A stretch of 64,000 nt of DNA from Streptomyces sp. NBC_00154 (GCF_026342835.1 NZ_JAPEMI010000001.1:4098501-4162500); one strand, 5' to 3'; counted from the first letter of the stretch, positions 41,840 to 50,160 are shown. Program-made: numbers and translations. Notes: generated from the letters alone by a model not told the origin.

Positions 41840-43279
41840 ATGACATCGGCGAAGGTCGACAAGGGACAAGACGGCCGTCCGGCCGCAGCAACAACGGACG
41901 CGGCCGCCTCGGGCGAGGGATACCAGCGCGCCCTCGGCGCCCGCCAGATCCAGATGATCGCAATCGGCGGGGCCATCGGCACCGGCCTCTTCCTCGGTGC
42001 GGGCAAGGCCATCGCCAAGGCGGGACCCAGCCTCATCCTGGCCTATGCCGTCGCCGGCCTGGTGATCTTCTTCATCATGCGGGCGCTCGGTGAACTCCTC
42101 ATGTACCGCCCGGTCTCGGGTTCCTTCTCGGAGTACGCCCGCGAATTCGTCGGGCCCTTCGCAGGCTTTGTCACCGGCTGGACCTACTGGCTCTTCTGGG
42201 TCGTCACCGGAATCACCGAAGTCACCGCGGCAGCCCAGTACATGACGTACTGGTTCGACATCGCCCAATGGGTCTCCGCACTGATCTTCACGATCATCCT
42301 GTACGGCGTGAACCTGATCTCCGTGAAACTCTTCGGTGAGCTGGAATTCTGGTTCTCGATGGTCAAGGTCACCGCCATCGTCGGCATGATCCTCATCTGC
42401 GCCGGAATTCTCACCCTGGGCTTCTCCGACGCCGGGGACACCGCGAGCGTGACCCACCTCTGGTCCGACGGCGGCTTCTTCCCGCACGGCATCAGCGGCA
42501 CCCTCATGACCTTGCAGATCGTGATGTTCGCCTTCCTCGCCGTCGAGCTCGTCGGCGTCACCGCGGGCGAGTCCAAGGACCCGAAGACCGTCCTGCCCAA
42601 GGCCATCAACACCGTGCCGTGGCGCATCGCCGTCTTCTACGTCGGCGCGCTGATCATGATCCTGTCGGTCGTCCCGTGGACCGAGTTCGAGCCCGGCATC
42701 TCCCCGTTCGTCGCCGCCTTCCAGAAGATGGGCCTCGGCGTCGGCGCCGCGATCGTCAACTTCGTCGTCCTGACCGCGGCCCTCTCCTCCTGCAACTCCG
42801 GTATGTACTCCACCGGACGCATGCTGCGCGACCTCGCGCTCAACGGACAGGGCCCGAAGTTCTTCACCAAGCTGACCAAGAGCGGCACCCCGCTCGTCGG
42901 CACCACCTTCTCCGCCGCGCTCATGCTCGTCGGCGTGTGGATCAACTACCAGTGGCCCGGGGACGCCTTCACCTACGTCGTCTCCTTCGCCACCATCTCC
43001 GGCATGTGGGCCTGGATCATGATCCTCGTCTGCCAGATCCGCTACCGCTTCCTGGCCGACCGCGGTGCACTCCCGCAGTCCACCTTCCGGGCCCCCGGCG
43101 CCCCGTACACCAGCATCTTCGCGCTCGCCTTCATCGGCATGGTCATCGTCATGATGGCCGTCGACAAGGACGCCAGGATCTCGTTGTACTGCGCCCCGCT
43201 CTGGGCTCTGATCCTCGGCGTCTCGTACCTGGTGCTCAAGGCCCGTAACCCCGAGAACAAGGCCTTCGCCAAGAGCTGA
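41840..43279 (+). CDS. APC-family amino-acid permease
   Basis: 479 residues with 12 membrane helices. It starts ALGARQIQMIAIGGAIGTGL, the AAT-subfamily signature, followed by MRALGELLMYRPVSGSFSEY. It resembles AnsP/GabP/ProY-type proton symporters for neutral or basic amino acids. ATG 41840 follows GGAGAAAGG. The long upstream leader carries alternative hairpins that may couple expression to amino-acid status. It separates the clpS pair from the cysteine genes. Confidence 0.85.
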   Translation: MTSAKVDKGQDGRPAAATTDAAASGEGYQRALGARQIQMIAIGGAIGTGLFLGAGKAIAKAGPSLILAYAVAGLVIFFIMRALGELLMYRPVSGSFSEYAREFVGPFAGFVTGWTYWLFWVVTGITEVTAAAQYMTYWFDIAQWVSALIFTIILYGVNLISVKLFGELEFWFSMVKVTAIVGMILICAGILTLGFSDAGDTASVTHLWSDGGFFPHGISGTLMTLQIVMFAFLAVELVGVTAGESKDPKTVLPKAINTVPWRIAVFYVGALIMILSVVPWTEFEPGISPFVAAFQKMGLGVGAAIVNFVVLTAALSSCNSGMYSTGRMLRDLALNGQGPKFFTKLTKSGTPLVGTTFSAALMLVGVWINYQWPGDAFTYVVSFATISGMWAWIMILVCQIRYRFLADRGALPQSTFRAPGAPYTSIFALAFIGMVIVMMAVDKDARISLYCAPLWALILGVSYLVLKARNPENKAFAKS

Positions 43280-43356
43280 TCCAGCGCCTTCGGCACCTTC
43301 TGTCCAGCATGCGGGCCCTCGCGTACCACTCCTCGGAGTCGCGGGGGCCCTCTGCT

Positions 43357-43362
43357 TATCCT
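43357..43362 (+). promoter_or_regulatory. -10 element (TATCCT) before the Mec+ gene
   Basis: TATCCT ends six bases before the ATG with no ribosome site, indicating a leaderless transcript. Confidence 0.45.
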
Positions 43363-43368
43363 GGCGCC

Positions 43369-43800
43369 ATGCTGACCCTCACCCAGGCGCTGTACGACCA
43401 GATCGTCGCGCACTCCCGCGCGGACCACCCCGACGAGGCGTGCGGCGTGGTCGCGGGCCCGGCCGGAACAGGCCGCGCCGAACGCTTCATCCCGATGCTC
43501 AATGCCGCCCGCTCGCCCACGTTCTACGAGTTCGACTCCGCGGACCTGCTGAAGCTGTACCGCGAGATGGACGACCGCGACGAGGAGCCGGTGATCGTCT
43601 ACCACTCGCACACCGCGACCGAGGCCTACCCCTCGCGCACCGACATCACCTACGCCAATGAGCCCGGCGCCCACTATGTGCTCGTCTCCACCGCCGACAC
43701 GGACGACGCGGGCCCCTTCCAGTTCCGCTCGTACCGCATCGTCGACGGCGTGATCACCGAGGAGGACGTCAAGGTCGTCGAGGCGTACGAACCCGCCTGA
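43369..43800 (+). CDS. mec: JAMM metalloprotease Mec+ (CysO-linked)
   Basis: 143 residues. The JAMM zinc motif is E23 plus H79-S-H81-x10-D92 (YHSHTATEAYPSRTD). In M. tuberculosis, Mec+ (Rv1334) releases cysteine from the CysO-cysteine adduct; in Pseudomonas, QbsD trims a dipeptide from a sulfur carrier's tail. Here it precedes cysO and cysM, as in mycobacteria, and either role is plausible because the CysO homologue ends in GG plus two residues. It is likely leaderless. Confidence 0.88.
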   Translation: MLTLTQALYDQIVAHSRADHPDEACGVVAGPAGTGRAERFIPMLNAARSPTFYEFDSADLLKLYREMDDRDEEPVIVYHSHTATEAYPSRTDITYANEPGAHYVLVSTADTDDAGPFQFRSYRIVDGVITEEDVKVVEAYEPA

Positions 43801-43812
43801 CCCGGCCGCGGG

Positions 43813-43840
43813 CCGGGGGCGGCGCCCCGCCCCCGGGCCC
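43813..43840 (+). terminator. GC-rich hairpin after the Mec+ gene
   Basis: CCGGGGGCGG and CCGCCCCCGG-like arms pair across a short loop about 12 bases past the stop. It separates Mec+ from the leader-peptide transcript. Confidence 0.5.
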
Positions 43841-43936
43841 GTTCCCCGCCGACAGAAGTCCACCAGGCGAACGCTCATCATCCAGCACGTGAGATCACAT
43901 GCCGGAATCCGGACCGGGAATCGATACGATGAGCCC

Positions 43937-44062
43937 ATGGTTCCCCATGACGTGAGCGAGAAGACGCCGGGCACGCTGCTCGTCGCGCGCCTGCACGTCG
44001 ACCTGTGCAGGCTCTCCAGCGCGATCTGTACGAGCCGCCTCCCCGTCGCAGGCAAGGCCTGA
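43937..44062 (+). CDS. Cysteine-containing leader peptide upstream of cysO-cysM
   Basis: A 41-residue ORF with core LLVARLHVDLCRLSSAIC. This R/L-HVDLCR-x3-SAxC pattern is that of short streptomycete leader peptides before sulfur-metabolism operons. TACGAT (43925-43930) ends six bases before its ATG, so it should be leaderless. It ends 109 bases before cysO. Two cysteine codons (UGC, UGU) lie in the second half, so ribosome stalling at low Cys-tRNA could change folding of the downstream GC-rich region. The peptide itself may have no function. Confidence 0.7.
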   Translation: MVPHDVSEKTPGTLLVARLHVDLCRLSSAICTSRLPVAGKA

Positions 44063-44171
44063 GCCGGGTCCCGGCCCGAAGCGCCGACCATCGCACTTTC
44101 CCTGCGCGGGGGGCAGAGCCGCGCGCCCCACGCCCCACGCCACCACTCCGCTTTCGACAGGAGCCCACGCC

Positions 44172-44450
44172 ATGGCCATCGAGGTCCGCATCCCCACCAT
44201 CCTCCGCACCTACACCGACGGCGCGAAGGCCGTCGAAGGCAACGGAGAGACCCTCGCCGACCTCTTCACGGATCTCGACAGCCGCCACAACGGCATCCGT
44301 GAGCGCATCGTCGACGGCGGCGAACTCCGTCGCTTCGTGAACGTCTACCTCAACGACGAGGACGTCCGCTTCCTCGACGGCATCTCCACCAAGCTCAGCG
44401 ACGGCGACAGCGTCACCATCCTCCCGGCCGTCGCGGGCGGCATGAACTGA
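44172..44450 (+). CDS. cysO: Sulfur carrier protein CysO (ThiS/MoaD-like)
   Basis: 92 residues of ubiquitin-like fold, clearly CysO: AIEVRIPTILRTYTDG, RFVNVYLNDEDVRFLDG, SVTILPAVAGG. It carries sulfur as a C-terminal thiocarboxylate for cysteine synthesis by CysM. It ends GG-Met-Asn rather than at GG as in M. tuberculosis, so the tail must be trimmed before activation; the adjacent Mec+ is the natural candidate. The stop overlaps the cysM ATG by one base (TGATG). Confidence 0.9.
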   Translation: MAIEVRIPTILRTYTDGAKAVEGNGETLADLFTDLDSRHNGIRERIVDGGELRRFVNVYLNDEDVRFLDGISTKLSDGDSVTILPAVAGGMN

Positions 44451-45400
44451 TGCGGTACGACAGCCCGCTCGCCGCGGTGGGCAACACCCCGCTCGTCCGC
44501 CTGCCCCGGCTGTCACCGTCGGACGACGTCCGCATCTGGGCCAAGCTGGAGGACCGCAACCCCACCGGCTCGATCAAGGACCGCCCCGCGCTCCACATGG
44601 TCGAACAGGCCGAGAAGGACGGCCGGTTGACGCCCGGCTGCACCATCCTGGAACCCACCAGCGGCAACACCGGTATCTCGCTCGCCATGGCGGCCAAGCT
44701 CAAGGGCTACCGCATCGTCTGCGTCATGCCGGAGAACACCTCCCAGGAACGGCGCGACCTGCTCGCCATGTGGGGCGCCGAGATCATCTCCTCCCCGGCG
44801 GCCGGCGGCTCCAACACGGCCGTCCGCGTCGCCAAGGAGCTCGCCGCCGAGCACCCCGACTGGGTGATGCTCTACCAGTACGGCAACCCGGACAACGCCG
44901 GCGCCCACTACGCCACCACCGGTCCGGAGATCCTCGCCGACCTGCCCTCCATCACCCACTTCGTGGCGGGCCTCGGCACCACCGGCACGCTGATGGGCGT
45001 CGGCCGCTTCCTGCGCGAACACAAGCCGGACATCAAGATCGTCGCCGCCGAGCCGCGCTACGACGACCTGGTCTACGGGCTCCGCAACCTCGACGAGGGC
45101 TTCGTCCCCGAGCTCTACGACGCCTCGGTCCTCACCACCCGCTTCTCCGTCGGCTCCGCCGACGCCGTCACCCGCACCCGCGAACTCCTCCAGCAGGAAG
45201 GCATCTTCGCGGGCGTCTCCACCGGTGCGGCACTCCACGCGGCGATCGGCGTCGGCAACAAGGCGGTCAAGGCCGGCGAGCCGGCCGACATCGTCTTCGT
45301 CGTCGCGGACGGCGGCTGGAAGTACCTGTCGACGGGCGTCTACACCGCCCCGACCACGGAAGCGGCCATCGAAACGCTGCACGGCCAGCTCTGGGCGTAG
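44450..45400 (+). CDS. cysM: PLP-dependent cysteine synthase CysM (O-phosphoserine sulfhydrylase type)
   Basis: 316 residues. The PLP lysine is K43 (TGSIKDRPAL), and the phosphate loop is EPTSGNTGISLAMAA and GLGTTGTLMG. In M. tuberculosis CysM uses O-phosphoserine and thiocarboxylated CysO, giving oxidative-stress-tolerant cysteine synthesis; the coupled cysO gene supports the same route here. Translation is coupled with cysO. A strong intrinsic terminator follows. Confidence 0.93.
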   Translation: MRYDSPLAAVGNTPLVRLPRLSPSDDVRIWAKLEDRNPTGSIKDRPALHMVEQAEKDGRLTPGCTILEPTSGNTGISLAMAAKLKGYRIVCVMPENTSQERRDLLAMWGAEIISSPAAGGSNTAVRVAKELAAEHPDWVMLYQYGNPDNAGAHYATTGPEILADLPSITHFVAGLGTTGTLMGVGRFLREHKPDIKIVAAEPRYDDLVYGLRNLDEGFVPELYDASVLTTRFSVGSADAVTRTRELLQQEGIFAGVSTGAALHAAIGVGNKAVKAGEPADIVFVVADGGWKYLSTGVYTAPTTEAAIETLHGQLWA

Positions 45401-45423
45401 CACGTCGCTCAGGCGGTTCCCGG

Positions 45424-45464
45424 ATGCCGGGCGGGCTGGAAACATCCAGCCCGCCCGGCATTTT
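45424..45464 (+). terminator. Intrinsic terminator after cysM
   Basis: A perfect 17-bp stem (45424-45440 with 45445-45461), AACA loop and TTTT tail make this one of the clearest rho-independent terminators in the window. Confidence 0.93.
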
Positions 45465-45569
45465 CGGCCCCTCCTGCATGTGAGGAGTGGGGGCCGCGGC
45501 GGAGCCGCGCAGTGTCATGGTCGGGAAGGGGCAGGTGGCGGACAGCCCACCGCCGCCGCCCCCTGCACC

Positions 45570-46049
45570 TCACCCGAACCGTCGCACCTGATCCCACACC
45601 CCCGGATCCACCACCCCCACCCGCCGCCGGAACCCCCGCACCACCACATCCCGCAGCTCATCCGTCTCCAGGAAGCTCGCCCGTCCCCGCGGATCGCCCA
45701 CCGCGCCCGGCGGTAGCGCGATCACCCCCGGCCGCTCCTCGTGATACTTGCTGGTGATCTTCGCGACGCGCGCGGTGCCATCGCGTACCGACAGCACCAG
45801 GCACGGCCGGTCCTTCGACCCGGGCCCGTCCTCGTACGGGACCTCGGCCCACCAGATCTCACCCGGCCGCGGCGTGCGCTCCGGCCCGCCCCCGGGCCCC
45901 TCCGTCCTCCCCGGCGGGCGCGTCCGCCCCCTCGGGCGCCCACCCGGGCGCCGGTCACCGCGCCCGAGCCGGCCCCGCCCGTCGGCAATCGCGGCAATGA
46001 GCGCCAGCAGTACGACCGCGCCGAGCACCGGCCACCAGGACATGTTCAT
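45570..46049 (-). CDS. Membrane-anchored PemK/MazF-like protein
   Basis: 159 residues. An N-terminal membrane helix (WWPVLGAVVLLALIAAIA) and an Arg/Gly-rich linker lead to a PemK/MazF-type barrel: PGEIWWAEVPYEDGPGSKDR, PCLVLSVRDGTARVAKITSK, and SFLETDELRDVVV. MazF proteins are mRNA endonucleases, but no antitoxin gene is adjacent and the membrane anchor is unusual. It may be an RNase held at the membrane or a non-toxic relative. ATG 46049 could be replaced by ATG 46043. Confidence 0.72.
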   Translation of the reverse strand: MNMSWWPVLGAVVLLALIAAIADGRGRLGRGDRRPGGRPRGRTRPPGRTEGPGGGPERTPRPGEIWWAEVPYEDGPGSKDRPCLVLSVRDGTARVAKITSKYHEERPGVIALPPGAVGDPRGRASFLETDELRDVVVRGFRRRVGVVDPGVWDQVRRFG

Positions 46050-46231
46050 GCACCGACGGTACCGGCGCCCCGCCGGCCCGCACCTCGCAACCGCTTCCAT
46101 CGAACCGGTGACAGAGCAGGTGAGTTCGCCCACAACGGCAGGCCCTGAAGGAGCGACCAGGTGTTTGGCGCCTTACGCTCAACAAATCGCACGAACCCTC
46201 CCCGTTCCCACGTCTCGGAGGTTCACGCTCC

Positions 46232-46984
46232 ATGAAGCTCACCGTCGTCGGCTGCTCCGGCTCGTTCCCGTCAGCGGGTTCGGCATGCTCGAGCTACCTC
46301 GTAGAGGCCGACGGCTTCCGGCTGCTCCTCGACATGGGTAACGGCGCCCTCGGCGAGCTGCAGCGCCACATCGGTCTCTACGACCTGGACGCCATCTTCC
46401 TCAGCCATCTCCATGCCGATCACTGCATCGACATGTGCGCGTACTTCGTGGTGCGCTACTACCGGCACGACGGCGGACGACCGGAGCCCATCCCGGTCTA
46501 CGGCCCCGACGGCACCGAGCAGCGGCTGACGGCCGCGCACGGCGACACCCCGTCCGAGCGGGCGATGAGTGAGGTCTTCGACTTCCACACGCTGAAGTCC
46601 GGCTCGTTCGACATCGGCCCCTTCTCGGTCCGTACGGAGAAGGTCTGCCACCCCGTCGACACCTTCGGCATCCGCATCGAGCACGACGGCCGCTCGCTGA
46701 CGTACTCCAGCGACACCGGAACCTGCGAGGGGCTGGACGAACTCGCCGATGGCACCGATCTGTTCCTCTGCGAAGCGTCGTTCACCCACGGCAAGGAGGA
46801 CATTCCGGACCTCCACCTCAACGGCCGCGAAGCCGGCGAGCTCGCCGCGCGCGCGAAGGTGGGCCGGCTCGTCCTGACCCACATCCCGCCGTGGACGGAC
46901 GCGGACCGCAATCTGGCGGACGCCCGCGCGATCTACGGCGGCCCGGCGGAACTGGCGGTCCCGGGCGCGGTCTACGAGATCTAG
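46232..46984 (+). CDS. Metallo-beta-lactamase-fold phosphodiesterase (Rv1339-like)
   Basis: 250 residues with the H-x-H-x-D-H zinc motif (LSHLHADHCID), YSSDTGTCEGL and LVLTHIPPW. It resembles RNase Z-type and cyclic-nucleotide phosphodiesterase members; in mycobacteria the homologue Rv1339, in the same gene order before rph, lowers cAMP. GGAGG lies before ATG 46232. Either RNA processing or cyclic-nucleotide hydrolysis is possible. It is divergent from the PemK-like gene. Confidence 0.85.
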   Translation: MKLTVVGCSGSFPSAGSACSSYLVEADGFRLLLDMGNGALGELQRHIGLYDLDAIFLSHLHADHCIDMCAYFVVRYYRHDGGRPEPIPVYGPDGTEQRLTAAHGDTPSERAMSEVFDFHTLKSGSFDIGPFSVRTEKVCHPVDTFGIRIEHDGRSLTYSSDTGTCEGLDELADGTDLFLCEASFTHGKEDIPDLHLNGREAGELAARAKVGRLVLTHIPPWTDADRNLADARAIYGGPAELAVPGAVYEI

Positions 46985-47005
46985 GGTCCCGCGTACGTAC
47001 GACAG

Positions 47006-47037
47006 AGCCCCCACCTTCCGGACGGAGGGTGGGGGCT
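47006..47037. terminator. Terminator between the phosphodiesterase gene and nagE2
   Basis: A 15-bp stem (47006-47020 with 47023-47037) with one G-T pair and a minimal loop, followed by TTCT. The two flanking genes converge on it. Confidence 0.82.
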
Positions 47038-47059
47038 TCTGCGTTGGCGCTGCTGAGGC

Positions 47060-48364
47060 TTACGCCTTCGTCAGGTCCTCGAGCTCCTCCTCGGGCTCGC
47101 GGCCCGGGGTGGGGAGGTTGAACTTGGTGATCGCGAAGCGGAAGACCACGTAGTAGATCGCTCCGAAGGCCAGGCCGACCGGGATCATCAGCCATGGCTT
47201 GGTGGAGATGCCCCAGTTGATCAGGACGTCGGTGAGGCCGGCCGAGAAGCTGAAGCCCATGTGGATGCCCAGCGCCCAGGTGACCGCCATCGATATGGCC
47301 GTGAGGACCGCGTGGATCGCGTACAGCAGCGGCGCGATGAACATGAACGAGAACTCGATCGGCTCCGTCACGCCTGTGACGAACGACGTCAGCGCGAGCG
47401 ACATCATCATGCCCATCACGGCCTTGCGGCGCTCGGGGCGAGCAGTGTGCGCAATGGCGAGAGCGGCTGCGGGGAGGCCGAACATCATGATCGGGAAGAA
47501 GCCCGTCATGAACATACCGGCGTTCGGGTCACCGGCGAAGAAGCGCGGAAGGTCACCGTGGAAGACATCACCCGCGGAGTTCGTGAAGTCGCCGATCTGG
47601 AACCAGGCGACCGAGTTCACGAACTGGTGCATGCCGATCGGGATGAGACCGCGGTTGATCAGGCCGAACAGGCCGGCACCCGTGGCACCCAGGCCGGTCA
47701 TCCACTCACCGAAGTTGGTGATGACGTTGCCGATCGGCTCCCAGCCCACGACGACCAGCACACCGAGCACGGTGCCGACGGCGGCCGTGATGATCGGGAC
47801 GAGCCGGCGGCCGTTGAAGAAGCCCAGCCAGTCGACCAGCCTGGTGCGGTGGAAGCGCTGCCAGAGCACGGCGGTCAGCAGACCGAGAATGATGCCGCCG
47901 AGGACACCCGGGTTCTGGAAGGTCGCAGCGGTGGCTGCCTCGGTGCCCTTCTGCCAGAAACCGCCGCCGAGACCGGTCCCGGTGTAGGTGGCGCCCTTGT
48001 GGCCCTCCTCGATCGGGAACTGGTGGATCACCGCGTAGTAGGTGAGGAAGCCCACGACCGCCGCGAGCGCCGTGGAGCCGTCGGCCTTCTTCGCGAAGCC
48101 GATCGCCACACCTATGCAGAAGAGCAGCGGCAGCCCGAACGAGCTGTCCAGGATGGCGCCGCCGGCGCCCGCGAAGACCTTCGCGACATCAGCCGGAAGG
48201 TGCAGCTTCTCCTGGACGTCCCCCTGGCCGAGGCGGAGCAGGAGCCCCGCGGCGGGCAGCACGGCGATCGGCAGCTGGAGGCTGCGTCCCACCTTCTGCA
48301 AGCCCTGGAACAGGCCGGAGCCCCGCTTCTTTGCGGGGGCCGCCGAGGCGGTGGCCGTACTCAT
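47060..48364 (-). CDS. nagE2: N-acetylglucosamine PTS EIIC permease (NagE2-like)
   Basis: 434 residues of the glucose/GlcNAc EIIC family: GLFQGLQKVGRSLQLPIAVL, GLINRGLIPIGMHQFVNS, TGVTEPIEFSFMF. It imports and, with EIIB and EIIA, phosphorylates GlcNAc. ATG 48364 follows GGAGG by six bases. Two overlapping-type dre sites lie 85-117 bases upstream, so it should be a DasR target. It is closely related to the nagE1 gene upstream, a tandem duplication also known in S. coelicolor. Confidence 0.88.
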   Translation of the reverse strand: MSTATASAAPAKKRGSGLFQGLQKVGRSLQLPIAVLPAAGLLLRLGQGDVQEKLHLPADVAKVFAGAGGAILDSSFGLPLLFCIGVAIGFAKKADGSTALAAVVGFLTYYAVIHQFPIEEGHKGATYTGTGLGGGFWQKGTEAATAATFQNPGVLGGIILGLLTAVLWQRFHRTRLVDWLGFFNGRRLVPIITAAVGTVLGVLVVVGWEPIGNVITNFGEWMTGLGATGAGLFGLINRGLIPIGMHQFVNSVAWFQIGDFTNSAGDVFHGDLPRFFAGDPNAGMFMTGFFPIMMFGLPAAALAIAHTARPERRKAVMGMMMSLALTSFVTGVTEPIEFSFMFIAPLLYAIHAVLTAISMAVTWALGIHMGFSFSAGLTDVLINWGISTKPWLMIPVGLAFGAIYYVVFRFAITKFNLPTPGREPEEELEDLTKA

Positions 48365-48448
48365 CAACTTCCTCCAGTAGGCAAAGGCGCCGCCAGGAAC
48401 AGGGATCTTTTTTGGGGGGCGACGACTCTAGAAACGTGACGGGCGTCA

Positions 48449-48481
48449 CGTGGTCTGGACCACTCAGTGGTGTAGACCAGT
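48449..48481 (-). promoter_or_regulatory. Tandem DasR (dre) sites upstream of nagE2
   Basis: Two 16-bp sites resemble ACTGGTCTAGACCAGT: CGTGGTCTGGACCACT (48449-48464) and AGTGGTGTAGACCAGT (48466-48481). Their centres are 17 bases apart. DasR is the GntR regulator of GlcNAc uptake in Streptomyces. Confidence 0.85.
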
Positions 48482-48564
48482 TTTAGCACGGTGTGGGTTG
48501 TATAAGGAACCTGCAAATGTCGACTACTTCGCAGTAGCTCATCGATACGTTCAGTGACATGACG

Positions 48565-48596
48565 AAGGCCCCCGGACCGTGAGGTCCGGGGGCCTT
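48565..48596 (-). terminator. Terminator after nagE1
   Basis: A perfect 14-bp stem (48565-48578 with 48583-48596) with GTGA loop lies 32 bases past the nagE1 stop, separating nagE1 from the nagE2 promoter. Confidence 0.88.
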
Positions 48597-48628
48597 TGCC
48601 GGCCGGGGGGTGGAGTCCGGCCGTAGAC

Positions 48629-49939
48629 CTACTTGACGAGGTCTTTCTCGATCTCTGCCTCCAGTTCGTCGGGCTCCCGTCCAGGGGTCTGGAGGTTGAA
48701 CCTGGTGATCGCGAACCGGAACAGCACGTAGTACACCACTGCGAAGCAGAGACCGATCGGAATGATCAGCCATGGTTTCGTCGCCAGGCTCCAGTTGATG
48801 ACGTAGTCGATCAGGCCCGCCGAGAAGCTGAAGCCGTCCTTCACGCCCAGCCCCCAGCTCACCGCCATCGACACACCGGTGAGCACCGCGTGGATCGCAT
48901 ACAGGAGCGGGGCGACGAAGAGGAACGAGTACTCGATCGGCTCGGTGATACCCGTCACGAACGACGTCAGGGCGACCGAGAGCATCATGCCGCCGACCGC
49001 CTTCCGGCGATGCGGCTTGGCGCAGTGGTAGATCGCCAGGGCTGCCGCCGGAAGCGCGAACATCATGATCGGGAAGAAGCCCGTGGTGAACTGCCCGGCT
49101 GTCGGGTCGCCCTGCAGGAACCGGTTGATGTCACCGTGCACCACCGTCCCGTCCGGCTTCGTGAAGTCGCCGAACTGGAACCAGACGAAGGTGTTCAGGA
49201 ACTGGTGCAGGCCGATGACCAGCAGTGCGCGGTTGGCGACGCCGAAGATCCCGGAGCCCAGCCAGTTCAGATCGGTCAGCCACTTGGAGAAGCTGATCAG
49301 ACCGTCACCGATCGGCGCCCACAGCCAGGCGCACAGGGCCGCGAAGAGCAGCCCGACGAACGCCATGATGATGGGCACGAGCCGACGGCCGTTGAAGAAG
49401 CCCAGCCAGTCGACCAGCTTGACGCGGTGGTACCGCTGCCAGAACCACGCGGACAGCAGGCCCATCACGATGCCCCCGAACACCCCGGGGTTCTGGTACT
49501 CGGCGGCCGTCACCTTGGCGTCGCCGGTGACACAGGTGCCGAACCAGGTGCCGCCGGCGGTGAACGTGGAGCCGGGGGCGCAGTCCACCGGGAATGCGTG
49601 CAGCACCGCGTAATAGACGAGGAAGCCGGTCACCGCGGCGAGCGCTGTCGAGCCGTCCGACTTCTTCGCCATCCCGATGGCGACACCGACGCAGAACAGC
49701 AACGGCAGTCCCAGCCCGGAGTCCAGCAGCGCACCACCGGCCGCGGCGAAGACCTTGGCGACGTTGTTCCAGCCGAGCCCTTTGTTCCCGAACACGTCCT
49801 CCTGGCCGAGCCGGTTGAGAATACCTGCGGCCGGGAGCACCGCGATCGGGAGCTGGAGGCTGCGACCCATCTTCTGGAGGCCCTGGAACAGACCGTTCCA
49901 CCACTGTTTCCGTGGCACGGCGGCGCTGTCGGAGCTCAT
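48629..49939 (-). CDS. nagE1: N-acetylglucosamine PTS EIIC permease (NagE1-like)
   Basis: 436 residues, closely similar to the neighbouring nagE2 product (GLFQGLQKMGRSLQLPIAVL, FSFSAGLIDYVINWS, TGITEPIEYSFLF). ATG 49939 follows GGGAGGA. It is divergent from nagF (EIIB), and a dre site sits between them. Having two EIICs with one EIIB suggests shared use of the EIIB. In S. coelicolor the nagE2 paralogue is the main permease and nagE1 is largely dispensable; whether that holds here is not visible. Confidence 0.88.
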   Translation of the reverse strand: MSSDSAAVPRKQWWNGLFQGLQKMGRSLQLPIAVLPAAGILNRLGQEDVFGNKGLGWNNVAKVFAAAGGALLDSGLGLPLLFCVGVAIGMAKKSDGSTALAAVTGFLVYYAVLHAFPVDCAPGSTFTAGGTWFGTCVTGDAKVTAAEYQNPGVFGGIVMGLLSAWFWQRYHRVKLVDWLGFFNGRRLVPIIMAFVGLLFAALCAWLWAPIGDGLISFSKWLTDLNWLGSGIFGVANRALLVIGLHQFLNTFVWFQFGDFTKPDGTVVHGDINRFLQGDPTAGQFTTGFFPIMMFALPAAALAIYHCAKPHRRKAVGGMMLSVALTSFVTGITEPIEYSFLFVAPLLYAIHAVLTGVSMAVSWGLGVKDGFSFSAGLIDYVINWSLATKPWLIIPIGLCFAVVYYVLFRFAITRFNLQTPGREPDELEAEIEKDLVK

Positions 49940-49981
49940 CGTCGTCCTCCCGTAACAGGCCACGTTTGGCGGTCGACGCAA

Positions 49982-49997
49982 ACTGGTGTAGACCAGT
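49982..49997. promoter_or_regulatory. DasR (dre) site between nagE1 and nagF
   Basis: ACTGGTGTAGACCAGT is a near-perfect dre (consensus ACTGGTCTAGACCAGT). It lies 43 bases before nagE1 and 164 before nagF and may control both. Confidence 0.88.
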
Positions 49998-50160
49998 TGC
50001 GTCACGGTGCGGGCCCACCCGGAAGGCAGGGCGCCGGTGATCGTCATCATTGGTGATGGGTCGACAGCTCGCTCGTGAAGTTGGGCCAACCGTGCGTTAC
50101 CGTGACGAAACGGACCCATGGTGGGCCGGCATGCGGACGCGAACAATCAGGGAGAACGAC

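Noticed and set aside
45570..46133. Toxin-antitoxin pair in the PemK-like region
   Set aside because: No antitoxin-like ORF with a ribosome site flanks the PemK-like gene; only the single protein is called.
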